A stretch of DNA of 33,810 nt from Alphaproteobacteria bacterium (GTDB lineage: Bacteria > Myxococcota_A > UBA796 > GCA-2862545), in the NCBI GenBank assembly GCA_020632885.1, contig JACKEQ010000044.1, forward strand, positions 1-33,810. The letters run 5' to 3'. Positions within the stretch are counted from its first letter, which is position 1. Every line of letters begins with the position of its first letter. The notes below the pieces were generated by a model, which did not search any database, had not been told where the DNA came from, and saw nothing but the letters and a program-made list of their open reading frames with translations. The translations under genes and the position numbers were made by a program. This document shows positions 7,898 to 18,270 of this stretch, piece after piece.

Positions 7898-10033
7898 TTG
7901 AACGCTCGCACCTCGTCTGCGCTCGCGGCGCTCTTCGGCGGCCTGCTCGGCGCGGCCCTGCTCGGCCTCCTCGAGGCCGCGTTCCACCTGGCCACCCAGG
8001 GCGTCCCGGACCTCCTGGCCCCGGTGTACGCCGTGGTCCTGTACGGCCTCATCGGCCTCGGCTTCGGGCTCGCTGCGGCGGTGGGGGTGGCGGCGCTGAA
8101 CCCCCGTTCCGGGGCGGACGACGACGCCCGGCTCGGGCTGGCGCACGCGATCGGGACGGTGGTGGCGGTGTCCCCGATGCTCGGGTTCGCGCTGCACTAC
8201 CTGGGCAACAAGGTGGTGTTCGCGGAGCAGGGCGTGCCGCTCTGGGGCAAGCTCGGCATCGTCGTGGTGCTCGGGCTCTTCGCGGCCTTCGAGCTCCTCG
8301 TGGGCGCGCGGCTCGCCGCGGGGCCCCTGAAGCTCCTGGCCCGGCCGGTCGGGGCTCTGGGCGCCTGGGGTGTGCTCGTCGTCTCCACGGGCGCGCTGGC
8401 GCTCCTGCCGGTGGGGGACGACCCGCGGGGGACGATGGCCCACCACAAGCCCGTCCCTGCAGAGCTGGCGGACGCCCCGGACGTCCTGATCCTCACCGTG
8501 GACACCCTGCGCGCCGACCACCTCGGCACGTACGGCGGGCCGGAGGGCGTCTCCCCCGTGCTCGACGGCATCGCCGCGGACGGCATCGTCTTCGAGCACG
8601 CCTCGGCCCACGCGAGCTGGACCCGGTCCTCCTTCGCGTCGCTGTGGACGAGCCGGATCCCGTCCGGTCACAAGGCGGACCGGAAGGCGAGCCGGCTCCC
8701 CGAGGAGCTCGTGCTCCTCTCGGAGGTCCTCCAGGCGCGTGGGGTCACGACCGCCAACCTGGCCAACAACATCAACGTCACGCAGACCTTCGGCTTCGAC
8801 CAGGGCTACGACACGTTCGTGTACGAGGCGCCGGCGTACCACTTCGGCGCCACCGAGAGCGTGTTCTCGCTGACGTTCTACAAGGTGGTCCACAAGCTCC
8901 GCGAGAAGCTCGGTGGGCACAAGGCCATCGAGAGCTTCTACCAGCCGGCGGACGTGGTGCTCGCGGACGCCCGGGCGTTCATCGAGGCCAACGCCGAGAG
9001 CCGCTGGATGCTCGGCGTGCACCTGATGGAGCCCCACGACCCCTACTTCGAGCACCCCTACCTGGACGGCTCCGGCACGGCGATCACGAACGGCGTGGGC
9101 TTCGCGCGGGCCGAGGTGGAGCGCCCGTCCCTCGATCAGGCCGAGTACCTGAAGCGGGTGTACACCGACGAGATCCGGCACATGGACCGGCTGCTGGCCC
9201 CGTTCGTCGACTGGCTGAAGTCCACGGGCCGCTACGACCGCACGCTCATCGTGATCACCGCCGACCACGGCGAGGAGTTCGGTGAGCACGGTGGGTTCTG
9301 GCACGGCACGACCCTCTACGAGGAGCAGACCCACGTTCCGCTCATCGTGAAGCTCCCGGCCGGCGACCTCGCGGGGCGCCGGGTGCCCTGGCAGGCCCGC
9401 CTGATCGACGTGGCGCCCACGCTCACGGCGGCGCTCGGTGTGCCCCCGGATCCCACGTGGGCCGGACGCGACCTCCTGCCTGACGTCCGCCGCGACGTCG
9501 CGGACGAGACGGCGAAGCGCGACGCCGTGGAGAACGCGCGCGAGACGGTCGCCGCGCTGGCCGAGCAGGCCGACGCGGGCGCTCTCGACGGCGACCAGCT
9601 CCGCGAGCTCATGGAGGCCCGGCGCCTCCTCGAGGCCCAGCCGCCCCAGGGCTGCGACGCCTATGGGAACGCCCGTGACCGCGTCGCGGTGAGCGAGCAG
9701 GACTTCGAGGGGAACGTGCTCCAGGCGGTCAGGCTGTTCGGCTACCACGCCATCCGGGCCAACGCGGGCAACCCCCGCGGCCTCCGTGAGCTCGAGCTCT
9801 ACGACGTGGAGGCGGATCCCGATGAGGCACGCGACCTGCTGACGTCCGACGAGCCCGCCTGCGGCAGGGCGCCCGCGGAGCGGGCCCGGGAGCTGCTCGA
9901 GAAGCTGGACACCGAGCGGGAGAAGGCGGCGAAGGGCGCGGTGGAGGCCCAGGAGGTCCAGGCGGGTGCGGGCGAGACCTGCAATCTCTGCGCGCTGGGA
10001 TACCTGAGTGGTCCACAGTGTGACGACTGCTGA
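7898..10033 (+). CDS. membrane-anchored alkaline-phosphatase/sulfatase-fold enzyme
   Basis: 711 residues. About five hydrophobic segments occupy residues 1-180, then a sulfatase-type domain begins with the metal site T-V-D-T-L-R-A-D-H-L-G (~200). It ends with T-A-D-H-G-E-E-F-G-E-H-G (Asp456-His457) and an H-G pair, as in sulfatases and phosphoglycerol or phosphoethanolamine transferases. The nucleophile position reads S-W-T-R-S-S-F-A-S-L-W-T: Thr242 replaces the Cys/Ser that sulfatases convert to formylglycine. This favours a Thr-nucleophile phosphohydrolase or phosphotransferase. The tail ends in a Cys cluster (C-N-L-C, then C-D-D-C). The start is TTG 7898 with GGGAG upstream. The active site should face the periplasm. 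YidD overlaps its stop. Substrate unknown. Confidence 0.85.
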   Translation: MNARTSSALAALFGGLLGAALLGLLEAAFHLATQGVPDLLAPVYAVVLYGLIGLGFGLAAAVGVAALNPRSGADDDARLGLAHAIGTVVAVSPMLGFALHYLGNKVVFAEQGVPLWGKLGIVVVLGLFAAFELLVGARLAAGPLKLLARPVGALGAWGVLVVSTGALALLPVGDDPRGTMAHHKPVPAELADAPDVLILTVDTLRADHLGTYGGPEGVSPVLDGIAADGIVFEHASAHASWTRSSFASLWTSRIPSGHKADRKASRLPEELVLLSEVLQARGVTTANLANNINVTQTFGFDQGYDTFVYEAPAYHFGATESVFSLTFYKVVHKLREKLGGHKAIESFYQPADVVLADARAFIEANAESRWMLGVHLMEPHDPYFEHPYLDGSGTAITNGVGFARAEVERPSLDQAEYLKRVYTDEIRHMDRLLAPFVDWLKSTGRYDRTLIVITADHGEEFGEHGGFWHGTTLYEEQTHVPLIVKLPAGDLAGRRVPWQARLIDVAPTLTAALGVPPDPTWAGRDLLPDVRRDVADETAKRDAVENARETVAALAEQADAGALDGDQLRELMEARRLLEAQPPQGCDAYGNARDRVAVSEQDFEGNVLQAVRLFGYHAIRANAGNPRGLRELELYDVEADPDEARDLLTSDEPACGRAPAERARELLEKLDTEREKAAKGAVEAQEVQAGAGETCNLCALGYLSGPQCDDC

Positions 10034-10344
10034 TGTGCGCGACCCCTCCCGAGCCCAACTCCCCCGCCGCGCTGGCCGAGCGCGACGCTGGTCTGCTCGC
10101 GCGCGTGCTCATCGCACCCATCCTGTTCTACCAGCGCTTCCTGTCGCCGCTCTTCCCGCCCGCCTGTCGCTTCGAGCCCAGCTGCTCGCAGTACACGCGC
10201 GAGGCCATCGCCCTCTGGGGCCTGCGCGGCGTCTGGATGGGCATGCTGCGCATCCTGCGCTGCCAGCCGATGTTCCCGGGCGGGCACGACCCTGTGCCGC
10301 TCCCGCCGGGCTACGAGCCGCCAGGCGACGTCACCACGGGATGA
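10033..10344 (+). CDS. yidD: membrane protein insertion efficiency factor YidD
   Basis: 103 residues. The YidD signature is plain: L-I-A-P-I-L-F-Y-Q-R-F-L-S-P-L, then C-R-F-E-P-S-C-S-Q-Y-T and the C-terminal L-R-I-L-R-C-Q-P. The family assists YidC-dependent insertion of inner-membrane proteins and is peripheral on the cytoplasmic side. Its ATG overlaps the upstream TGA (TGATG), so it is translationally coupled to the sulfatase-fold gene rather than placed in the usual rpmH-rnpA-yidD-yidC cluster. This suggests a relocated copy or paralogue. It overlaps the convergent SDR gene by 14 bp. Confidence 0.92.
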   Translation: MCATPPEPNSPAALAERDAGLLARVLIAPILFYQRFLSPLFPPACRFEPSCSQYTREAIALWGLRGVWMGMLRILRCQPMFPGGHDPVPLPPGYEPPGDVTTG

Positions 10345-11047
10345 GGGTGCCGTCGCGGTAGAAGTTCCCGCTCGGCCCGTCCGGCTCGAGCGTGGCTGCC
10401 CAGACCACGCCGGCCGCGCCACTCGCGAGGTCGCGGGTGGCGTTGGGGCCGCCCATGTCGGTCTGCACCCAGCCCGGGCACACGGCGTTCACCCGCACAC
10501 CCGAGGGGTTCAGCTCGGCGTGCAGCACGCGGGTGAGGGCGTTGAGCGCGGCCTTCGACAGGCGGTACGCGGGGTAGCCCGCGCCCATCTCCTGGATGCC
10601 GCCCATGCCGGACGACACGTTCACGAGGTTGCCGCCGCCGTTGCGGAGGAGCAGGCGGGCGAGCGCGCGGGTGACGTTGAACGCGCCGAGGGTGTTGGTC
10701 TCGAACGTGCGGCGGAACACGCGGAGGTCCGCCTCGAGGACCCCGGACCGCACGGGGTCGTCGAACATCACGCCCGCGTTGTTCACGAGCGCGTCCAGGC
10801 GACCGAAGCGGTCGCCCACGACCTCCGCGAGCTCGGCGGCCTGCTGGGGCTCGGTGACGTCCAGCGCGTGGCCGTGGACGGGGTTGCCCGCGAGGATCTC
10901 GTTGAGCTCGCCCGCGGTCGCGCGGGCCTTCGTGCCATCGCGGGCCGTGAGCACCACCTCCCAGCCGAGCGTGGCGAGCTGACGGGCGACTTCGCGGCCG
11001 ATACCGCGGTTGGCGCCGGTGACGACGGCGACGGGCTTCTCGGACAA
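10331..11047 (-). CDS. short-chain dehydrogenase/reductase (SDR)
   Basis: 238 residues, classical SDR length. The cofactor motif T-G-A-N-R-G-I-G is at the N-terminus, N-N-A-G-V in the middle, and the catalytic pair is in Y-R-L-S-K (Y-x-x-x-K) after a V-N-V-S-S strand; P-G-W-V-Q-T-D follows. Arg in the glycine motif and in T-A-R-D after the second strand favours NADP(H). It resembles carbonyl-reductase-type SDRs, but substrate cannot be read from sequence. The start is TTG 11047, with GGAGG 5 nt upstream; a TTG 12 nt further up overlaps that site. Cytoplasmic, apparently monocistronic. Confidence 0.9.
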   Translation of the reverse strand: MSEKPVAVVTGANRGIGREVARQLATLGWEVVLTARDGTKARATAGELNEILAGNPVHGHALDVTEPQQAAELAEVVGDRFGRLDALVNNAGVMFDDPVRSGVLEADLRVFRRTFETNTLGAFNVTRALARLLLRNGGGNLVNVSSGMGGIQEMGAGYPAYRLSKAALNALTRVLHAELNPSGVRVNAVCPGWVQTDMGGPNATRDLASGAAGVVWAATLEPDGPSGNFYRDGTLIPW

Positions 11048-11112
11048 GGCAACCTCCAAAAACGACCGCCGCTGGCGGCCCGGATGCCTCTAACCAGCCC
11101 GCACCCGTCGGA

Positions 11113-14100
11113 TCAATCGCGCGGGGCGTCCTCGGGGTACAGGCGGGCCGCGATCTTCTTGCCGGCGAGCCGTCGGGGGTCCCTCGCGGACACGGCCAGA
11201 CGGTCGAGCACGAGGCTCCACTCGTCGAACAGGGTCTGGGCGACGTCGCGCTCCCCGCGGTCCAGGGCCTGACCGACCGCGTCGAGCAGGGGACGGTGGG
11301 CGTCCGCGTAGAGGTGTGCGGCGACGAAGTGGTGCCCGATCACCCGTGATTCGCCGCCGTTGTCGCGGAGGTGCTCGGCGATCCGCCCGTGGGCCACGCG
11401 CACGCTGCGGTCCTGGGTGATCAGGTGCCTCGCGGCGGGCTGGATCCAGCGATGCCCGCCCGGCACGGGCTGGAGGATCAGGGCGTCGGTCAGCTTGGCC
11501 TCGACCTCCGCACGGACCTCCGTGAGGGCGTCCCAGAGATCGGTCTGCACGGTGGGTCCGAGGGCTGCCGCGATCTGGATGGCCTCCCATCGCTCCTGGG
11601 TGTCGCCGATCGCACGCAGGGTCGCGGACAGCGGGCGGGCGACGGCCGGGGGCACGAAGAGCTGACGGAGGTGCGCAGCACCCCAGCCCTCGCGGGACGG
11701 CCGGAGATCGCCGCTCTCGGCGAGCTGACGCACCTTGGCCAGCGCCAGGCCCGCGTTGCCCTCGCTCCACTCGACGAGCCGGATCTCGAAGTCGGGGTCG
11801 AGGGGCAGGAGGGAGCGCAGGAGACGCCGGAGGTCCTGGCTGCTCAGGGGCTGGAGGGTGAGGGTCTGGACCGACCTGTTGCGCTTCAGGCGCCCGGGTG
11901 GCGACCGCACCACGAAGAACAGGGGCCCGTCCGCCTCGCGGAGCAGGATGTCGAGCACCTCGGGGAGCGTGGGGTCGGCGGCGTGGGCCACCACGACGGC
12001 TGCCCGGTGACCCCGCAGCCTGTTGAGCTTCTGGAGCAGGCGGAGGGCGAGGGAACCGGGGGACACGGGGGGCGGGCCGTCCACGAGGGCCGCCAGGCCC
12101 GCCTCGGGGTCGTGCCAGATCACCTCGGCGAGACCCTCCTCGTGGGCCCGGGTGGCCAGCCAGGTGGCCAGCGCCGTGCGTCCGCTCCCGACCGGCCCGT
12201 GGAGGTCGACGACCGTGGGTCGGCGGCGGGTCGCGCACGTCTCGAGGGCCGTCCAGAGCATCTCCCGCTCGGCCTTGTGTCCGACGAGCCGTGGCTGGCG
12301 CTCTCGGGCCAGGCTCAATCCGGCGTCGGCGATCACCAGGGAGGCCTTGGTGTCGCGGTCGGGCTCGGGGCGCGGGGAGGGGTCGAGGACGTCGAGGGCC
12401 TCGAGGGCGTCGGAAGCCCGGGTGAAGCGGTCGCGCGGGCTCTTGGCGAGGAGCTTGCGCAGCCAGCCGAGCAGACCGGGCGGGACCTCCACCAGGGGCT
12501 CGAACGGCGGGAGGTCCGCGAGCGCGTGCAGGCTCTGCATCTCGAGGCGCGTGCTGGCCTCGAAGGGCGCGTGGTCGGTGAGCATGCCCCAGGCCATGCA
12601 CCCGAGCGCGTACAGGTCGCTGTAGGTGCCGAGCTCCTTCCCCACGAACTGCTCGGGGGCCATGAAGTGGAGGGTGCCGGCCACGGCGTCGCGCGACTCC
12701 GCGCGCAGCAGGGCGAGCCCGAAGTCCGTGAGGCGCACGCCCGCCTCGGGCTTGCCGGGCTCGTTGAGCAGGACGTTGTCGGGCTTGAGATCGAGGTGGA
12801 GGACCCGCCGGGCGTGGGCGTGGGCGAGGGCCTCCAGGAGGTCGGTGAGCACCTGGCGGACCTGGGGCCAGGACATCTTGCCCATCCACCGGGAGATCGG
12901 ACCACCGCGCACGTACTCGAGGGCGAGGTACGGGCTCGCCTCCGCGATGCGACCCCCGGTCATCCAGGCGGCCGCCCGGCCCGTGCGGCCGTGGTCGAGC
13001 AGGCGCACGATGTTCGGGTGGTTGAGCGTGGCGATGGCCCGGAGCTCGTTCTCGAAGCTGGCCAGCGCGGCATCGGACCGCGAGGCCTCGGGGCTCACCA
13101 CCTTCACGGCGGCCGGGATGTCGGTGTCGACGTGACGTCCCAGCCACACTTCGCCCATCCCGCCGGCCCCGATGCGCTGGACGGCCAGGAAGGGGCCGAT
13201 GGGCACGGCGCCCCGTGCGTGCCGGATCGCGCGGACGATGCCCTCGTCGGGGGACCCCGCGATGCCGAGGACCAGCGCGGCCCGCCCCGCCTGGATGGGG
13301 TCGGCACGGTCGAGCATCCGGCGTGCGGCGACCCGGGCGAGGGCGTCCACATCGGGGTCGCCACCCGCGTGACGGAGGGGGAGGCGCGCCGGCGTGCCGT
13401 GGGCGAGCCAGACGTCGTCCTCGGAGACCTTCTTGGACAGCGGTCCCACTGCCAGCGCCATGAGGTGGGCGAGGCCGTGGTAGAGCGCGTGGTCGCGCGT
13501 GGCCTCCACGAGGGCCGGGATGCTCTCCCGCGCACGATCGGGCTGGCCCGTGGTGATCCAGGTGAGCGCGAGGTTCAGCAGGGCCGCGCGGGCGACAGGG
13601 TGCCCCTCGGGCACGAGGGACAGGGCGGTCTCGTACCGAGCGATGGCGCCGTCGGTGTCGCCCCGCATGCGCAGGAGCTCGCCGGAGTCGAGGGCCACAC
13701 GGCCCTGCGTCTGGCGGTCGTGGACCACCTTGGCGAGCGCCTCAGCGCGGATCATGAGGGCCTCGGCGTCGTCGAGGTCCCCCGCGGCCATCGGGACCGC
13801 GAGGTGGTCCAGCAGGTTCTTCAGGAGGGCGACGTACGCATTCGCCTCGTCGAGGAGGGCCTCGGCCGCCGTCAGCAGCTCTTCGCCGTCCTTCTCACCG
13901 AGCCGAAGCCGCGCGCGGCCCAGCGTGGTGAGGACCTCGGCACGGACGAGCAGATCGGCGCCCCGCTCCGCGTAGGGCAGCGCACGCTCGGCCTCGCGGC
14001 GGAACTGCACGGCTTCACCCTGGAGCTCCCAGACGATCGCGCTGCCCACGATGGCCCAGGCGCGCAGGCTGTCGTCGTCGACCCGCTCGGAGGCAGCGAA

Positions 14101-14442
14101 CGCCTCCTCGAACCAGACGCGCGCCCGGTTGTAGTCCGAGAGATCGAGGGCCGAGCGGCCCATGATGCACAGGATGTTCGCGAGCACGTCGTGCCAGTCG
14201 CGCCGTCTTGCCAGGCGGGCGAGGCGGCTGCCGCTCGCGAGCACCTCCTCGGCGTGCCCGTCGGCGCGCTCGGCCGAGAGCCGGAGGATCCAGGAGCGTG
14301 CGGTGAGCGGATCGTCCTGGAGACCAGCGTCTGCGATGGCACCGTCGAACACGTCGAGAGCGCGCCGGAGCCTTGGCACGTCACCGATGTCGAGGGCGCG
14401 CTGGGCCTCCTCGAGGGACGTAGCGAGGTCCTCGCGGCTCAT
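11113..14442 (-). CDS. giant TPR - Ser/Thr kinase - AAA/NTPase regulatory protein
   Basis: 1,109 residues. Residues ~1-400 are helical TPR-like repeats (paired helices with conserved Ala/Gly/Leu, such as A-L-D-L-S-D-Y-N-R-A-R-V-W-F-E-E-A). A Hanks kinase domain follows at ~410-665: I-G-A-G-G-M-G-E-V, A-A-V-K-V-V, H-L-D-L-K-P-D-N (Asp ~550), T-D-F-G-L-A, M-A-P-E-Q-F, so catalytic residues are intact. An NTPase domain with P-loop H-G-P-V-G-S-G-R-T is at ~745. The last ~200 residues are helical. Kinase-ATPase fusions of the PknK type are known, but there kinase and ATPase usually precede the TPRs; here TPRs come first. No TM segment. The ATG at 14442 starts 19 nt after the rhodanese stop, suggesting an operon. 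Confidence 0.9.
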   Translation of the reverse strand: MSREDLATSLEEAQRALDIGDVPRLRRALDVFDGAIADAGLQDDPLTARSWILRLSAERADGHAEEVLASGSRLARLARRRDWHDVLANILCIMGRSALDLSDYNRARVWFEEAFAASERVDDDSLRAWAIVGSAIVWELQGEAVQFRREAERALPYAERGADLLVRAEVLTTLGRARLRLGEKDGEELLTAAEALLDEANAYVALLKNLLDHLAVPMAAGDLDDAEALMIRAEALAKVVHDRQTQGRVALDSGELLRMRGDTDGAIARYETALSLVPEGHPVARAALLNLALTWITTGQPDRARESIPALVEATRDHALYHGLAHLMALAVGPLSKKVSEDDVWLAHGTPARLPLRHAGGDPDVDALARVAARRMLDRADPIQAGRAALVLGIAGSPDEGIVRAIRHARGAVPIGPFLAVQRIGAGGMGEVWLGRHVDTDIPAAVKVVSPEASRSDAALASFENELRAIATLNHPNIVRLLDHGRTGRAAAWMTGGRIAEASPYLALEYVRGGPISRWMGKMSWPQVRQVLTDLLEALAHAHARRVLHLDLKPDNVLLNEPGKPEAGVRLTDFGLALLRAESRDAVAGTLHFMAPEQFVGKELGTYSDLYALGCMAWGMLTDHAPFEASTRLEMQSLHALADLPPFEPLVEVPPGLLGWLRKLLAKSPRDRFTRASDALEALDVLDPSPRPEPDRDTKASLVIADAGLSLARERQPRLVGHKAEREMLWTALETCATRRRPTVVDLHGPVGSGRTALATWLATRAHEEGLAEVIWHDPEAGLAALVDGPPPVSPGSLALRLLQKLNRLRGHRAAVVVAHAADPTLPEVLDILLREADGPLFFVVRSPPGRLKRNRSVQTLTLQPLSSQDLRRLLRSLLPLDPDFEIRLVEWSEGNAGLALAKVRQLAESGDLRPSREGWGAAHLRQLFVPPAVARPLSATLRAIGDTQERWEAIQIAAALGPTVQTDLWDALTEVRAEVEAKLTDALILQPVPGGHRWIQPAARHLITQDRSVRVAHGRIAEHLRDNGGESRVIGHHFVAAHLYADAHRPLLDAVGQALDRGERDVAQTLFDEWSLVLDRLAVSARDPRRLAGKKIAARLYPEDAPRD

Positions 14443-14461
14443 GTCGTGGGGGCCCGCGCCT

Positions 14462-14818
14462 TCACCCGACCTCCCCGAGGAGGTCCGGTGGGAAAGCCGT
14501 GAGGCGGCCCATGTCGAGCACCTCGTGGCCGGCGCCCTCCAGCATCGCACGGGCACGACGGCTCCGCATGCCGCTGCGGCAGTAGACCACCACGGGCCCC
14601 TCGGGGACCTCGGTGAGGCGCTTCGCGAGCTGCTCCACGGGGATGTTCATGGCCCCACGCACATGGCCCCCGGCGAACTCGCCGGGGGTGCGGACATCCA
14701 GGATGGGGGCGCCACGCTCCAGGAAACCCGGGAGGTCGGCTGCACTCCCGCCGGTGCGGGTGAGCGCGAACAGGCCCACCAGACCCAGGAGGAGGACGAT
14801 TCCGACGATCGTGGACAC
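14462..14818 (-). CDS. membrane-anchored rhodanese-domain protein
   Basis: 118 residues. An N-terminal TM helix (I-V-G-I-V-L-L-L-G-L-V-G-L-F-A-L) is followed by one rhodanese domain: L-D-V-R-T-P-G-E-F, then G-H-V-R-G-A-M-N-I-P, and the active loop V-Y-C-R-S-G-M-R-S with the persulfide-accepting Cys. Single-domain rhodaneses transfer sulfane sulfur; the anchor places this one at the membrane, most likely facing the periplasm (inference). The start is GTG 14818, without a visible Shine-Dalgarno. It is the first gene of a likely operon with the large TPR-kinase. Confidence 0.9.
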   Translation of the reverse strand: MSTIVGIVLLLGLVGLFALTRTGGSAADLPGFLERGAPILDVRTPGEFAGGHVRGAMNIPVEQLAKRLTEVPEGPVVVYCRSGMRSRRARAMLEGAGHEVLDMGRLTAFPPDLLGEVG

Positions 14819-14840
14819 GGGTGGGCGCCCCCGCGGGGTG

Positions 14841-15146
14841 TCAGAGGGCCGAGCAGTTCATCATGCCGGCGAGGTCGGGGATGTCGCCGTTGCACTTGGT
14901 GTTCTCGGCCTGGCACTCGTACATCTTGGACATGTCGGTGGGGCTCATGTCGAGAGCGTCGGGACAGCTGCTCTCGGGGTCGAGCTGGGCCACCTTGAGG
15001 CAGGGCATGGAGTTGTGCTTCTCCACCCACTTCAAGCAGGCGGCCTTGTTGTTGGCACCGCCGCCACCGCCCATCCCGGCACCTCCGCATCCGAGGATGC
15101 CGAGGACGGCGAGGCAGGCGGTTCCAGCAATGATGATGCGCTTCAT
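14841..15146 (-). CDS. small Cys-rich lipoprotein
   Basis: 101 residues. M-K-R signal followed by a lipobox ending L-G-I-L-G-C (lipid Cys20), then a Gly-rich linker and an ~70-residue acidic helical domain with six cysteines (positions 37, 49, 61, 78, 85, 98), enough for three disulfides. The start is fixed by AGGAGA just upstream of ATG 15146; longer reading of the frame has no support. No named family recognised. A GTATGG -10-like element lies upstream in the 130-bp region shared with the divergent radical SAM gene. Likely surface- or periplasm-exposed. Confidence 0.8.
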   Translation of the reverse strand: MKRIIIAGTACLAVLGILGCGGAGMGGGGGANNKAACLKWVEKHNSMPCLKVAQLDPESSCPDALDMSPTDMSKMYECQAENTKCNGDIPDLAGMMNCSAL

Positions 15147-15276
15147 GGGGTCTCCTGTGAGCCGCTCCATTGTGCACGAAACGCTCCCGTGGTCCATACC
15201 CCGTGCCTCCGGGCAGGCTAGTACCCCGTCCAGGAAGTGCGATGACCCCGTGGTCGCGGGGCTGGAGGGACACGCG

Positions 15277-17202
<1,926 letters not shown>

Positions 17203-18186
17203 GCGCGCGGCCATCGCGAGGCGGGCGGCCTCCATCCGGAAGCCCGTCCACGCGACCAGCACGCGGCCCGCGAGCCAGGCAGCCAGGGCGACGAGCACGA
17301 TCTCGCGCGCCCAGGACGGGTGCGCGACGTGCCCGCTGACGAGCACGATGAGGAAGAGGAGCCAGGCGAGGCCGAGCACGACGGGCACCGCGAGGGCCAC
17401 GACGATGGCGGCGAGCGTGGGCAGGGGATGCGCGAACAGGGCCGTCATGGCGCGGTCGCCGGCAAGTCGGGCGCTCCCCGTCATCCGGAGGAGCGGGTGG
17501 GCGAACGCGGAGATCGCGAGCAGCGAGAGGGTCGAGAGCACCAGCGTGGGCCCGAGGCCGACGCCCACACCGAAGGCGGGCGTGAGCACGAGGGGAACCA
17601 GGATCGTGGCCGTGACGGCCGTACCCGTGAGGGCGCCGAGCACGACGAGCTGCGTCTGGCGCTTCAGCACGCCCGGAGCGCGGGGAGTCCCGAGGGCCGC
17701 GGCCACGCGGTCGTGGAGCGGCGAGCTCGCGAGCCACGTCATGGGCGGGAGGCCGAGGGTGAAGGGCGCGAAGAGCAGGATGGTGATCGCTGTGGCGACG
17801 CCCCACGCGAGCGCCGTGAGGGCCGCGAAGAAGGCGCCGAGCCCTGCGGTGCCCGGTGTCGCCACCACGCCGCCCCAGGAGCTGACGCCGCTCGCGGCCG
17901 AGACGCCGGCCCCGAGCGCCAGGAGGGGGACGGTGGTCGCGAGGGCGAGGAGCACGGCCATCACGGGCGTGAGGTGCGGTGCGACCCAACGGGTGCGGGG
18001 GAGCCGGCGCACCCAGGCGAGCTGGGGGAGCGGGAGGACATGGAGCGGCAGGCGCACCATCGCCAGGCTCCCCGTGATCAGGAAGAGCAGCACGTACGCG
18101 AGGAGCGCATAGCTGTCCCGGTCCACGGTGGCGGTCAGGAGGAAGAGGAAGAGGACGACGACGACGGTGTTCAGCAGGGTTCGCAT
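17203..18186 (-). CDS. polytopic membrane protein of unknown function, 3' end unresolved
   Basis: At least 328 residues with seven or eight hydrophobic segments (starting L-L-N-T-V-V-V-V-L-F-L-F-L-L; others such as A-V-L-L-A-L-A-T-T-V-P-L-L-A-L and I-V-L-V-A-L-A-A-W-L-A-G-R-V-L-V). No transporter or enzyme signature recognised. ATG 18186 has AGGGG directly upstream and TATCAG 5 nt before it. The open frame continues without a stop through the antisense of the radical SAM gene, so the true C-terminus is unclear. The same one-base insertion that would end the radical SAM gene would end this one at the TGA 17168-17170. Confidence 0.7.
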
Positions 18187-18212
18187 GGCCCCTGATACGC
18201 CGCATGCCCGAC

Positions 18213-18259
18213 GGGATTCGAAGAGAACCGAATCACGGTTCGGATCTTCTCCGGATCCC
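18213..18259 (-). other. long imperfect intergenic hairpin
   Basis: Three nested stems: GGGAT (18213-18217) with ATCCC (18255-18259), GAAGA (18220-18224) with TCTTC (18245-18249), and GAACCG (18225-18230) with CGGTTC (18236-18241), around an AATCA loop. It fills much of the 84-nt gap between the NlpC/P60 stop and the membrane protein start. No U-tract is present. It may act as a terminator-like element, a processing site, an operator, or a mobile palindromic repeat. Confidence 0.5.
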
Positions 18260-18270
18260 GATCAGATCGC

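Noticed and set aside
11371..14502. A 1,043-codon open frame on the plus strand
   Set aside because: It is the antisense of the TPR-kinase-ATPase gene; its protein is His/Gly/Arg/Glu-rich without domains, typical of GC-rich antisense frames.
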